From positions 7,998,001 to 8,062,000 of the forward strand of contig NZ_CP031969.1 of the NCBI RefSeq assembly GCF_003443735.1: a stretch of 64,000 nt of DNA, given 5' to 3'. The position numbers and the translations under genes were made by a program. The stretch's first letter is position 1. Each line of letters begins with the position of its first letter. This document shows positions 8,364 to 16,292 of this stretch, piece after piece. This DNA is from Streptomyces sp. CC0208. Lineage in GTDB: Bacteria > Actinomycetota > Actinomycetes > Streptomycetales > Streptomycetaceae. The notes beneath the pieces are model-generated. The model saw nothing but the letters and a program-made list of their open reading frames with translations, did not search any database and had not been told where the DNA came from.

Positions 8364-8369
8364 TTCACC

Positions 8370-9065
8370 ATGTCGAAGATCCTCTTTGTGATGACCGGTG
8401 CCGACCAGTGGACCCTGGCCGACGGCACCCAGCACCCGACCGGCTTCTGGGCCGAGGAGGCCGTCGCCCCGTACGAGGCCTTCAAGGCCGCAGGCCACGA
8501 GATCGTCGTGGCCACCCCGGGCGGGGTCGTGCCGACCGTGGACAAGGGCAGCCTCGCGGCCGAGGTCAACGGCGGGCAGGAGAACGCCGACCGTATCGCC
8601 GGGGTGCTCACCTCGGCCACCGAACTCCAGCACCCGGTACGGCTGGACGAGGTGAACCTCGACGACTACGCGGCCGTCTTCTACCCCGGCGGCCACGGAC
8701 CGATGGAGGACCTCGCGGTCGACGCGGACTCCGGCCGACTGCTCACCCGCGCCCTGGAGAGCGGCAAGCCCCTCGGGGTCGTCTGCCACGCCCCGGCCGC
8801 GCTGCTCGCCGCCACCAGGGCGGACGGCTCCAACGCGTTCGCGGGCCGCCGCGTGGCCGCCTTCACCAACGCCGAGGAAACCCAGGCGGGCCTCGCCGAC
8901 AAGGCGAAGTGGCTGCTCCAGGACCGGCTCACCGAGGCCGGCGTCCAGGTCGAGGTGGCCGAGCCGTGGGCCCCGCATGTGATCGTCGACGGCAACCTGG
9001 TGACCGGGCAGAACCCGGCGTCCTCCGCGCCGCTCGCCGCCGAACTGCTGAAGAAGCTGGGCTGA
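8370..9065 (+). CDS. type 1 glutamine amidotransferase-like protein (DJ-1/PfpI, Hsp31 group)
   Basis: A 231-residue protein of the DJ-1/PfpI superfamily. The N-terminal segment HPTGFWAEEAVAPYEAF is typical of the Hsp31/YajL-like subgroup with glyoxalase III-type activity. DYAAVFYPGGHGPMEDL forms the beta strand before the nucleophile elbow, and GVVCHAPAALL carries the catalytic Cys at residue 139 followed by His 140. Likely activities are detoxification of methylglyoxal or chaperone/deglycase function, both established for the family but unproven here. Divergent LysR control is suggested by the shared promoter region. Confidence 0.85.
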   Translation: MSKILFVMTGADQWTLADGTQHPTGFWAEEAVAPYEAFKAAGHEIVVATPGGVVPTVDKGSLAAEVNGGQENADRIAGVLTSATELQHPVRLDEVNLDDYAAVFYPGGHGPMEDLAVDADSGRLLTRALESGKPLGVVCHAPAALLAATRADGSNAFAGRRVAAFTNAEETQAGLADKAKWLLQDRLTEAGVQVEVAEPWAPHVIVDGNLVTGQNPASSAPLAAELLKKLG

Positions 9066-9164
9066 GCGATACGCGCGGTGCCTGACGGAGCGGCGGGCGG
9101 CCGAGCGGGGCCGAGTCTCTGAAGCTCCTCAAGTCGCTTGTCGCACACGGAACATGACGCCACG

Positions 9165-9509
9165 ATGTTCCGCATGCCGGGAATCGCGGGACTGAACAAG
9201 AAACACGACTTCGTGCTGCTCGTCCGGGACTCGGACGTCGTCGGGGCCGCCCTGCGCCAGGCGCTGGACGAAGCCTCGCCCGAGGAACGCCCCGGGCTGG
9301 AACGCGCCGTGGCGCTCGTCGAGTCCACCGCCTCGGCCCACGAGACCGTGCTGCGCGCCCGCTGGGTCCGCTCCCGGCTGGCCGCCGTCGGTTTCACGGG
9401 CGACATCAGCTCGGTCGCGGCGGTGCGGGCACTGCGCAAGGCGGAGCCGAAGCTGAGCCTGTTGGCGGCCGTGCAGTTGCAGAAGGAAGCGGTGGCCCAT
9501 CCCGGGTGA
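9165..9509 (+). CDS. conserved hypothetical protein
   Basis: A 114-residue soluble, alpha-helical protein that I do not recognise. It begins MFRMPGIAGLNKKHDFVLLVRDSDVVGAAL and continues with a charged helical region (ALDEASPEERPGLERAVALVESTASAHETVLRARWVRSRLAAVGF). Codon third-position bias is strong throughout. Possible starts are TTG 9138, ATG 9165 and ATG 9174; 9165 is preferred because coding-like sequence begins there, but no good ribosome site decides it. It stands alone between the DJ-1 gene and the convergent MFS gene. Confidence 0.6.
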   Translation: MFRMPGIAGLNKKHDFVLLVRDSDVVGAALRQALDEASPEERPGLERAVALVESTASAHETVLRARWVRSRLAAVGFTGDISSVAAVRALRKAEPKLSLLAAVQLQKEAVAHPG

Positions 9510-9528
9510 ACCGGCGTGAACCGGCGTG

Positions 9529-9546
9529 ATCCGGAGCGCTCCGGAT
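9529..9546. terminator. 18-bp perfect palindrome between convergent genes
   Basis: ATCCGGAGCGCTCCGGAT is a perfect 18-bp palindrome located between the stop of the hypothetical gene (9509) and the stop of the convergent MFS gene (9606). The convergent position favours a bidirectional terminator; an operator is possible but has no promoter nearby. Just upstream is a short direct repeat of CCGGCGTGA. Confidence 0.45.
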
Positions 9547-9605
9547 GGGCCTGCCTGGCCCGTGCAACCCGGAGAGCGGGGTCGCCGGTCCGCCCCCGTC
9601 CGTGG

Positions 9606-10841
9606 TCAGCCCGCTGCCGCGCGTCGGGTCAGCGCTGCGATGACCGCGGCGGTGGCGGCGAGTGCCGCGACGCTGGTGAGGGCGGCGGGGAGAGAGAACC
9701 AGTCGGCCATGAAGCCGATGGCGGGCGGGCCGAGGAGCATCCCGCCGTAGCCGAGGGTGGAGGCGATGGCGACCCCGTCGGGCCCGGCCAGCCTGCCCGC
9801 ACGCTCGACGGCGACGGGGAAGAGGTTGGCCAGCCCGAGCCCAGTGATCATGAAGCCGAGCAGCGCCACCCAGACGGAGGGGGCGAGGGCGCCGAGCAGC
9901 ATGCCGAGCGCGGCGGTGGTGCCGCCGCCCACGAGCGTGCGGGTCTGGCCGAGTCGTTCGAGCAGCCTGGTGCCGGTCAGCCGGCCGATGGTCATGGCCA
10001 GCGCGAAACACGAGTAACCGACCGCCGCGACACCAGGCGTGGCGTCCAGGTCGTGCTCCAGATGCAGGGCACTCCAATCGGCCAGGGCTCCCTCTCCGTA
10101 GGCCGTGCACAGGGCGATCAGGCCGAAGGTGACGACGAGGCCGCGGGTGCGGGGAGGGGCGGGGGCGGGGTTGCCCGGGAGGTGACGTGCGGACATCCGC
10201 TCCGGCTTGTCCTGCGGGGGCGTCGGGGGCGTCGGGGGCGTCGGGGGCGGCGTGGGCGTCGGGGGCTCGATGCGCAGCAGGGTGCGGCCCGCGACAACGG
10301 TGACCAGCAGTCCGATCACGGTGAGACCGAACAGGTGCCACGTGGGGGACAGGCCACCGGCGACCAGCCCGCCGAGCCCGGCACCGAGCATTCCGCCCAG
10401 GCTGAAGGCCGCGTGGAAGCTGGGCATGACGGGCCGCCGCAGCGCGCCCACCAGATCGACGGCGGCGCTGTTGAACGCGACGTTGATGCTGCCGTACGCG
10501 GCACCGAAGACCAGCAGCACGGCGCCGAGTGCCGGCGCGGAGTGGGTCAGCGGCGGCAGGGCGACGCTGAGGGAGAGCAGAACCGCGCAGACGACGGTGA
10601 CCCGGTGGGTGCCGTAGCGGCGGCACAGCCGTCCCGTGAGCATCATGGTGATCACCGCGCCGGCCGAGACACCGAGGAGGGCGAGGCCGAGGGCGCTGGC
10701 GGAGGCGCCGGTCTGCTCCTTGATCGCGGGGATGCGCACGACCCACCCGGCGAAGACGAAGCCGTCGAGGGCGAAGAAGACGGTGAGGGCGATACGGAGT
10801 CGGGTGAGGGAGCTGTCCGGCACGGCTATGCGTGGTCGCAT
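9606..10841 (-). CDS. MFS transporter, YbjJ-like
   Basis: A 411-residue, 12-helix major facilitator protein. Segments such as IALTVFFALDGFVFAGWVVRIPAIKEQTGASASALGLALLG and YGSINVAFNSAAVDL fit the YbjJ-type group of sugar or metabolite permeases. The central cytoplasmic loop between helices 6 and 7 contains a proline-threonine run encoded by tandem GGGGGCGTC repeats. I use ATG at 10839-10841 rather than the upstream GTG at 10859 because hydrophilic MRPRIAV followed by helix 1 is the usual N-terminus. The substrate is unknown. Confidence 0.85.
   Translation of the reverse strand: MRPRIAVPDSSLTRLRIALTVFFALDGFVFAGWVVRIPAIKEQTGASASALGLALLGVSAGAVITMMLTGRLCRRYGTHRVTVVCAVLLSLSVALPPLTHSAPALGAVLLVFGAAYGSINVAFNSAAVDLVGALRRPVMPSFHAAFSLGGMLGAGLGGLVAGGLSPTWHLFGLTVIGLLVTVVAGRTLLRIEPPTPTPPPTPPTPPTPPQDKPERMSARHLPGNPAPAPPRTRGLVVTFGLIALCTAYGEGALADWSALHLEHDLDATPGVAAVGYSCFALAMTIGRLTGTRLLERLGQTRTLVGGGTTAALGMLLGALAPSVWVALLGFMITGLGLANLFPVAVERAGRLAGPDGVAIASTLGYGGMLLGPPAIGFMADWFSLPAALTSVAALAATAAVIAALTRRAAAG
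10216..10269. repeat. tandem nonamer repeat inside the MFS gene
   Basis: Three exact copies of GGGGGCGTC (10216-10242) are followed by degenerate copies up to about 10269. In the minus-strand protein they encode a Pro-Pro-Thr run in the loop between the two six-helix halves. Repeat number could vary without breaking the frame because the unit is nine bases. Confidence 0.7.
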
Positions 10842-10862
10842 TTTGTTTATCGGCGGCACAAA
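10842..10862. promoter_or_regulatory. possible operator dyad upstream of the YbjJ-like gene
   Basis: TTTGT (10842-10846) and ACAAA (10858-10862) form an inverted repeat with an 11-base spacer directly before the permease ATG. It is unusually AT-rich for this genome. Which protein binds is unknown; the AraC-type regulator across the gap is a candidate. Confidence 0.35.
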
Positions 10863-11048
10863 CTCAGCGTAGGCGTGTGCTCGATTGTCGGCAAGGGTGT
10901 TCGGGTGAGCGGGGGGTGGGGGTGACCCTCATGATCGTGCGCGGTGGCGTTGGATGCTGGATGTCACGGAGCTGTCAGGCGGTGGGCTCAGGGCGGTTCC
11001 TTGTGAGTGGGAGGAGCGCTCCAGGTGGTTCTTGGCGCACGTGATGAC

Positions 11049-11963
11049 ATGGCGGGTGCGGGTGCGGGTGCGGGTGCCGGTGCGGTCGAGATCGCGCGGC
11101 TCGGTGGGCTGTGGCGGGTGACACGGCCCTGGCATCCGGGGTTACGGCCGTACTTACGCAGCTACGTCGGTTACTGGGAAGCGGTGGCCACCCCGTACGA
11201 GGCTCGACTGGTGCCGACCGGGCGGGCGACCTTGTTGATCAGTCTCGCGGAGCCGTTCTCGCAGGTGCGGCGGTTGGGTGTGCGGGGCGGGGGCAGCGGG
11301 CGTATCGGGTCGCTCGTGGTGGGGCTGGAGGACCGGCCGGCGATCTGTACCCATCCAGGCGGCCAGGAGGCGATCCGGGTGGAGTTCACGCCACTGGGCG
11401 CGTACCGGCTGTTCGGCATGCCGATGAGTGAGTTGACGAACCTGGCCGTCGATATACGGGACGTGCTGGGGCCCGGGGCCGGCGTGCTGGTGGAGCGGAT
11501 GACGGCCGCGCCGGACTGGGCCGCCAGGTTCGACCTGCTGGACGCGGCCCTGCTCACCCGGCTCGAGGACGGCCCGCTGCCCGCGCCCGAGGTGGCGCAG
11601 GCATGGCACCTGCTCTCCGGGAGCGCGGGGGCGATCCCGATCGCCCGGATCGCCGCCGAAGTGGGCTGGAGCCAGGGGTACTTGAGCCGGCGGTTCACCC
11701 AGCAGATCGGGCTCGCTCCCAAGGCGTCCGCGCGGGTGCTCCGCTTCCGCCGCGCCGTTGCGTTGCTCGGTCGCGGGGCCGTGAGCCTGGCCGAGGTCTC
11801 CGCGGCCTGCGGCTTCTACGACCAGGCGCACCTCAACCGCGAGTTCCGGGCCATCGCCGGGACCACGCCAGGGCGGATGGTGGCCGCGCGCCGGGTGGAG
11901 GGGGCGATGGCTCTGTCCGGGAGTGCACATTCTTCCAAGACCGCGACGGCGGCGGGCCGATAA
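11049..11963 (+). CDS. AraC family transcriptional regulator
   Basis: A 304-residue regulator. The C-terminal AraC/HTH_18 domain reads IPIARIAAEVGWSQGYLSRRFTQQIGLAPKASARVLRFRRAVALLGRG, then SLAEVSAACGFYDQAHLNREFRAIAGTTPGRM, both helix-turn-helices intact. The N-terminal domain (LRPYLRSYVGYWEA, then PSGRATLLISLAEPF-like) resembles the DUF6597 effector domain found in similar actinobacterial regulators. The first codons after ATG 11049 encode an Ala-Gly repeat from GCGGGT hexamers. An upstream GTG at 11007 is possible. The target may be the divergent permease. Confidence 0.85.
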   Translation: MAGAGAGAGAGAVEIARLGGLWRVTRPWHPGLRPYLRSYVGYWEAVATPYEARLVPTGRATLLISLAEPFSQVRRLGVRGGGSGRIGSLVVGLEDRPAICTHPGGQEAIRVEFTPLGAYRLFGMPMSELTNLAVDIRDVLGPGAGVLVERMTAAPDWAARFDLLDAALLTRLEDGPLPAPEVAQAWHLLSGSAGAIPIARIAAEVGWSQGYLSRRFTQQIGLAPKASARVLRFRRAVALLGRGAVSLAEVSAACGFYDQAHLNREFRAIAGTTPGRMVAARRVEGAMALSGSAHSSKTATAAGR

Positions 11964-11985
11964 CGTCCCCGCTGGCACCACCGAA

Positions 11986-12022
11986 GGCCGGTCGGATGGC
12001 GCGGGGGATCGTCCGACCGGCC
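11986..12022. terminator. bidirectional terminator hairpin
   Basis: Arms GGCCGGTCGGA (11986-11996) and TCCGACCGGCC (12012-12022) are perfectly complementary with a 15-base loop. They lie between the convergent AraC-type (ends 11963) and IclR (ends 12244) genes. The rest of this 280-base gap shows no coding signal that I can support. Confidence 0.65.
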
Positions 12023-12243
12023 CGGGCATCCGCAGAGCCCGAAGGAAGCACCGGCCGCGGCCGGGCCGTCTCCGCCGACTCGGGAACCGGATGGGCCGTC
12101 AACGGCGCCCGGCAGCGCAGGAGTTCGCCCGCTCTGTGCCATGGAGTCTCTCCGGGGCAAGGACCCGACGATGCCAGAACTGCCCATGGTGTGTGGTGGG
12201 CGACCGCATGGGCACAGCGTCCGGTCCACGGGCGCCCTCACCT

Positions 12244-13020
12244 TCACCCTTGGCCGTGCAGCAGCACCGCCGATTCGATCTTCGACCGCATCTCCCGCAT
12301 CACGGCCACGATGCGCACCTCGTGGTCCCCCGTGAGCCGGGACACCGGCACCGAGCAGCTGATCGCGTCGACGGCAGGTGTCTCGTAGCGCAGGGCGAAC
12401 CCGAACCCGGCGATCCCGGCGACCGTCTCCTCCCGTTCGGCCGAGTAACCGCGCGCCCTCACCTCGGCGAGATCGGCCAGCAGAGTGGCTCGGCTGGTAT
12501 GCGTGTTGGCTGTGAAGGCGTTCAACGGACCGTCGCCGAGAGGGAGTTCGTCGTCCGGGCGCTCCGCGAGCAGTGCCTTCCCCAGCGCCCCGGCGTGCGC
12601 GGGCACCCGCCGGCCCACACGGCTGATCGTGCGCAGGTACTCGTGCGACTCGCGGGTGGCCAGGTAGACGACGTCCGCACCGTCCAGCCGCGCGAGGTGG
12701 ATGGTCTCACCGAGTGCGTCGGACGCCTCGTCGAGATACGGCCGTACGGCGCGGACGCGCAGGTCGCTGTCCAGATAGCTCGTGCCGGTGAGCAGGGCGC
12801 GGATCCCGACGCTGTAGAGGGACCCGGTCGCGTCGGTGCGGACCCAGCCGCACTCCACGAGCGTCTGGAGGAGGGCGTACATGCTGCTCCGGGGGACGCC
12901 CAGCGCCTCGGAGAGTTCGCGCAGTCTCGCGGGCCGTTCACCCCGGGCGGCGAGCAGTTCGAGCACCGCGACGGTACGGACCGCCGACTTGACCTCGGGT
13001 ACGCCTGGGCGCTGCGACAT
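12244..13020 (-). CDS. IclR family transcriptional regulator (likely regulator of glucarate genes)
   Basis: A 258-residue IclR protein. The winged helix is VKSAVRTVAVLELLAARGERPARLRELSEALGVPRSSMYALLQTLVECGWV; the effector GAF-like domain includes LDGADVVYLATRESHEYLRTISRVGRRVPAHAGALGKALLA and the C-terminal VAGIAGFGFALRYE region. ATG at 13018-13020 has a TACGAT -10 six bases upstream on its strand (13027-13032), so it is probably leaderless. It is divergent from the GntP permease and glucarate dehydratase genes, and a 31-bp dyad between them is its likely operator. The effector is presumably a glucarate-pathway sugar acid. Confidence 0.9.
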   Translation of the reverse strand: MSQRPGVPEVKSAVRTVAVLELLAARGERPARLRELSEALGVPRSSMYALLQTLVECGWVRTDATGSLYSVGIRALLTGTSYLDSDLRVRAVRPYLDEASDALGETIHLARLDGADVVYLATRESHEYLRTISRVGRRVPAHAGALGKALLAERPDDELPLGDGPLNAFTANTHTSRATLLADLAEVRARGYSAEREETVAGIAGFGFALRYETPAVDAISCSVPVSRLTGDHEVRIVAVMREMRSKIESAVLLHGQG

Positions 13021-13086
13021 GGGCCGATCGTAAGGCGATTCGCGCAGACCCATTGACCGTTGGCGATTCATGCATCTAGCCTCCGT

Positions 13087-13117
13087 CCTCATATGTAGAC
13101 GATGTCTTTGTATGAGG
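13087..13117. promoter_or_regulatory. IclR operator, 31-bp nested dyad
   Basis: Outer arms CCTCATA (13087-13093) and TATGAGG (13111-13117) and inner arms AGAC (13097-13100) and GTCT (13104-13107) share the same centre at 13102. Two nested symmetric pairs in the divergent IclR-gudP gap fit binding of an IclR dimer or tetramer. The sequence is markedly more AT-rich than its surroundings. Confidence 0.75.
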
Positions 13118-13198
13118 ATCGTGTTCAGTGGGATGACTTCGCGGAGCACCCCGGTGACCTCTCCTCACCGCCCTGCCAGTTCAAGGGAGAACTGACAC

Positions 13199-14536
13199 AT
13201 GCCGCTCGTCGTGGTCGGGATCAGCGTCCTGGTCCTGCTCTTTCTGATGACGAAGCTCAAACTGAACGGCTTCGCAGCCCTCCTCCTGGTCGCCGTGGGG
13301 GTCGCCCTGGTCCGGGGCATCGGTCTCGAGGACATCCCGGACGTCCTCTCCGAGGGGATCGGGGACCAGATCGGCGACACCATGCTCACCATCGGGCTCG
13401 GTGCCATGGTGGGCCGCGTGATGGGGGACTCCGGGGCCGCCCAACGCATCGCCGGCAAGCTCCTCGACGTGTGCGGACCGCGCTGGGTGCAGGTCGCCAT
13501 GGTGCTGTCGGCGATGCTCATCGGCGTCACGATGTTCTACGAGGTCGCCTTCGTGATCATCGTGCCGGTCGCCTTCACCCTCGTCAGGGTCACCCGGACG
13601 AACCTGCTCTGGGTGGGGCTGCCGATGTCGATCGCCCTGTCCACCATGCACAGCTTCCTGCCGCCCCACCCCGGCCCCACGGCGGTCGCGGCCACCTTCC
13701 ACGCCTCCGTCGGACTCACCCTGTTCTACGGCCTGTTCATCGCCGTTCCGGTCGGTGCGTTCATCGCGCTGCTGTGGCCGCGCCTGCCCTTCGTCCGGCG
13801 GATGAACCCCGAGATCCCCAAGGGCCTGGTCAGCGAACGGGTCTTCGAGGAGGAGGAGATGCCGGGCATGGGCTGGTCGCTGGCGGTGGCGCTGCTGCCC
13901 GTCGTGCTGATCGCCGGTGCCGCGGTGACCGACCTGGCCACCTCGGGGGACAGCGCCGGACTGCACTTCGTCGCGTTCATCGGCTCCGCGCCCATCGCCC
14001 TGCTGCTCACCCTGCTGGTCGCCGCCTGGGTGTTCGGGCCGCGCATGGGGCGCAGCCTCGCCGACGTCAGCACCTCGTGCCGGGAGGCGGCCCAGGCCAT
14101 GGCGATGATCCTGCTGGTCATCGGAGCGGGCGGCGCCTTCAAGAACGTCCTGGTCGAGGGCGGGATATCCGACTACATCAAGGACGTGTCCGACGGCTGG
14201 TCCATCTCGCCGATCATCCTGGCCTGGCTGATCGCGGCGATCCTCCGCATCGCCCTCGGCTCCGCGACCGTCGCCGTCGTCACCGCCTCCGGCGTCGCTC
14301 TGCCGCTGCTCGCGGGCAGCGGGGTCCACGCCGAGGTCATGGTGCTCGCGGTCTCCTGCGGGTCGATCGCCTTCTCGCACGTCAACGACCCGGGATTCTG
14401 GATGTTCAAGGAGTACTTCAACCTGTCCGTCATCGACGCGATCAAGGCGCGCACCACGTACACGACGGTGCTCGCGATCCTCGGCCTCGGCGGTGTACTG
14501 GTCCTGGAACAGGTACTGGACGCCCTGAAGGTCTGA
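13199..14536 (+). CDS. GntP family sugar-acid:H+ symporter (probable glucarate permease)
   Basis: A 445-residue integral membrane protein of the GntP gluconate permease family. Characteristic segments are LLVAVGVALVRGIGLEDIPDVLSEGIGDQIGDTMLTIGLGAMVGRVMGDSGAAQRIA, the STMHSFLPPHPGPTAVAATFHA motif, and VSCGSIAFSHVNDPGFWMFKEYF near the C-terminus. AAGGGAG precedes the ATG. It is 45 bases upstream of the glucarate dehydratase gene in the same direction, so the natural reading is glucarate or galactarate uptake rather than gluconate. Control is by the divergent IclR protein. Confidence 0.88.
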   Translation: MPLVVVGISVLVLLFLMTKLKLNGFAALLLVAVGVALVRGIGLEDIPDVLSEGIGDQIGDTMLTIGLGAMVGRVMGDSGAAQRIAGKLLDVCGPRWVQVAMVLSAMLIGVTMFYEVAFVIIVPVAFTLVRVTRTNLLWVGLPMSIALSTMHSFLPPHPGPTAVAATFHASVGLTLFYGLFIAVPVGAFIALLWPRLPFVRRMNPEIPKGLVSERVFEEEEMPGMGWSLAVALLPVVLIAGAAVTDLATSGDSAGLHFVAFIGSAPIALLLTLLVAAWVFGPRMGRSLADVSTSCREAAQAMAMILLVIGAGGAFKNVLVEGGISDYIKDVSDGWSISPIILAWLIAAILRIALGSATVAVVTASGVALPLLAGSGVHAEVMVLAVSCGSIAFSHVNDPGFWMFKEYFNLSVIDAIKARTTYTTVLAILGLGGVLVLEQVLDALKV

Positions 14537-14581
14537 CGCCCCCACTCATCAGAAGACTCACCAGAAGGACACCGCACCGCA

Positions 14582-15910
14582 ATGAGCCAGCCCGTCGTCA
14601 CGAAGTTCTCCGTCCACCCGGTGGCCGGCCGGGACTCCATGCTCCTGAACCTCTCCGGCGCCCACGCCCCGTACTTCACCCGCAACATCGTGGTCCTGGA
14701 GGACTCCGAGGGACGCACCGGCCTCGGAGAGGTGCCGGGCGGTGACGGCATCACCCGGACCCTCCGCGACGCCGAGAACCTGGTCGTCGGTGCCCGCGTC
14801 GGCGACTACAAACGCGTCCTGCGCACGATCCACGACACCTTCGCCGACCGCGACTCGGGCGGCCGCGGCGCCCAGACCTTCGATCTCCGTACGACCGTGC
14901 ACGCGGTCACCGCCGTCGAGTCGGCGCTGCTCGACCTGCTCGGACAGCACCTCGACGTCCCGGTCGCCGCGTTGCTCGGCGACGGCCGACAGCGGTCTGC
15001 CGTAAGGGTCCTGGGCTATCTCTTCTACGTCGGCGACCCGGACCGCACCGACCTCGGCTACGTCCGTGAGCCCGGCGCCGACGTCGACTGGTACCGCGTC
15101 CGGCGCGAGGAGGCGCTGACCCCAGAGGCGATCGTCCGCCAGGCCGAGGCCACCTACGACCACTACGGCTTCCGCGACTTCAAGCTCAAGGGCGGTGTCC
15201 TGCCGGGCGGCGAGGAGGTGAAGGCCGTACGCGCCCTCAAGGAACGGTTCCCCGAGGCCCGGATCACCCTCGATCCGAACGGCGCCTGGTCCCTGCGCGA
15301 GGCGGTCGAACTGTGCCGTCCGCTCGTCGGCACGCTCGCCTACGCCGAGGATCCCTGCGGGGCGGAAGGCGGTTACTCCGGCCGGGAGATCCTCGCGGAG
15401 TTCCGCCGGGCCACCGGGCTGCCCACCGCGACCAACATGATCGCCACGGACTGGCGGCAGCTGACCCACGCGCTCGCTCTGCAGTCGGTGTCCATCCCGC
15501 TCGCCGACCCGCACTTCTGGACCATGCAGGGCTCGGTCCGGGTCGCCCAGTTGTGCCACGCGATGGGCCTGACCTGGGGCTGTCACTCCAACAACCACTT
15601 CGACATCTCGCTGGCGATGATGGCGCACTGCGGTGCCGCCGCCCCGGGCGAGTACAACGCCCTCGACACCCACTGGATCTGGCAGGAGGGCATGGAGCGG
15701 CTCACCGTCGAGCCGCCGCGGATCACCGGCGGCGAGGTCGCCGTCCCGGACACGCCCGGCCTCGGGGTCCGGCTGGACCGCGACCGGCTCCAGGCCGCCG
15801 AGGAACTGCACGAGAAGGTGGCCTCGGCGGGCCGTGACGATGCCGTGGGGATGCAGTACTTGATCAAGGACTGGACCTTCGACGCCAAGCGTCCCTGTCT
15901 CGTGCGCTGA
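14582..15910 (+). CDS. gudD: glucarate dehydratase
   Basis: A 442-residue enolase-superfamily enzyme that dehydrates D-glucarate (and usually L-idarate) to 5-keto-4-deoxy-D-glucarate. Active-site residues are all present: Lys203 in KLKGG, metal ligands Asp231 (LDPNGAW), Glu256 (AEDPCG) and Asn285 (TNMIATDW), the Asp309/His335 dyad (LADPHFW and CHSNNHFDIS), and Asp362 in NALDTHWIWQEG. The ending WTFDAKRPCLVR is nearly diagnostic for bacterial GudD. It is the second gene of an IclR-controlled pair with a GntP permease. The next enzymes of the pathway (keto-deoxyglucarate dehydratase/aldolase, semialdehyde dehydrogenase) are not adjacent. Confidence 0.94.
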   Translation: MSQPVVTKFSVHPVAGRDSMLLNLSGAHAPYFTRNIVVLEDSEGRTGLGEVPGGDGITRTLRDAENLVVGARVGDYKRVLRTIHDTFADRDSGGRGAQTFDLRTTVHAVTAVESALLDLLGQHLDVPVAALLGDGRQRSAVRVLGYLFYVGDPDRTDLGYVREPGADVDWYRVRREEALTPEAIVRQAEATYDHYGFRDFKLKGGVLPGGEEVKAVRALKERFPEARITLDPNGAWSLREAVELCRPLVGTLAYAEDPCGAEGGYSGREILAEFRRATGLPTATNMIATDWRQLTHALALQSVSIPLADPHFWTMQGSVRVAQLCHAMGLTWGCHSNNHFDISLAMMAHCGAAAPGEYNALDTHWIWQEGMERLTVEPPRITGGEVAVPDTPGLGVRLDRDRLQAAEELHEKVASAGRDDAVGMQYLIKDWTFDAKRPCLVR

Positions 15911-15953
15911 ACGGGGCTGGCGAGGGTCCGTCGCCGGATGCCGGAATCGTTGA

Positions 15954-16168
15954 GTTCATGCGCACGAGCTCGGGCTGGTCCTCGCCAGGCCGGGCGACAG
16001 CGACCTCACCGAGGTCCACGTCCCCGGACGACGGTTCCTCGGCCAAGTTGTCCACCGGTGGCGGGCACTTCTGGCCCTGCGGCCCTCAACTACGAGAAGG
16101 AGTTCTCCAGTACGGCGGCCGAACGCCACGTGCGGATCGTCGCCGCGATGGTGCGTGACGGTCTGTGA
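15954..16168 (+). pseudogene. decayed, frameshifted gene remnant of unknown function
   Basis: Between gudD and the next terminator two stretches show strong coding bias in different frames. The first, from 15954, reads VHAHELGLVLARPGD then SDLTEVHVPGRRFLGQVVHRW; the second, about 16083-16168, reads ALNYEKEFSSTAAERHVRIV then AAMVRDGL and ends at a TGA (16166-16168). The first frame is preceded by a stop (15951-15953) with no start, so the gene is truncated at its 5' end and shifted near 16080. I cannot name the parent family. Confidence 0.45.
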
Positions 16169-16181
16169 TCTGAGGGGTTGA

Positions 16182-16211
16182 TGTCCGGGGGCCAAAAACC
16201 GCCCCCGGACA
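16182..16211 (+). terminator. terminator hairpin
   Basis: Perfect 11-bp arms TGTCCGGGGGC (16182-16192) and GCCCCCGGACA (16201-16211) with loop CAAAAACC. It lies 13 bases after the stop of the remnant gene and about 80 bases before the next gene, and would end the gudP-gudD transcript. Confidence 0.7.
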
Positions 16212-16292
16212 CGGTGTTCGGGCGCAGGGCCGGTCCCTGAGGGGAAGGGCCCTTGTCGTCCGGCACCCCACCCGCGCGCACCGGAGGCCCCC

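Noticed and set aside
9138..9164. TTG at 9138 as start of the small hypothetical gene
   Set aside because: No ribosome site and the extra nine codons lack the codon bias of the rest; ATG 9165 is preferred, though not proven.
11013..11022. GGAGCGCTCC palindrome before the AraC-type gene as a LacI operator
   Set aside because: Only 10 bp, a common sequence at this GC content, and no linked LacI gene; too weak to call.
11923..13056. Plus-strand open frame across the AraC-IclR gap
   Set aside because: Its downstream part is antisense to the IclR gene and the upstream part covers the terminator hairpin; no recognisable protein.
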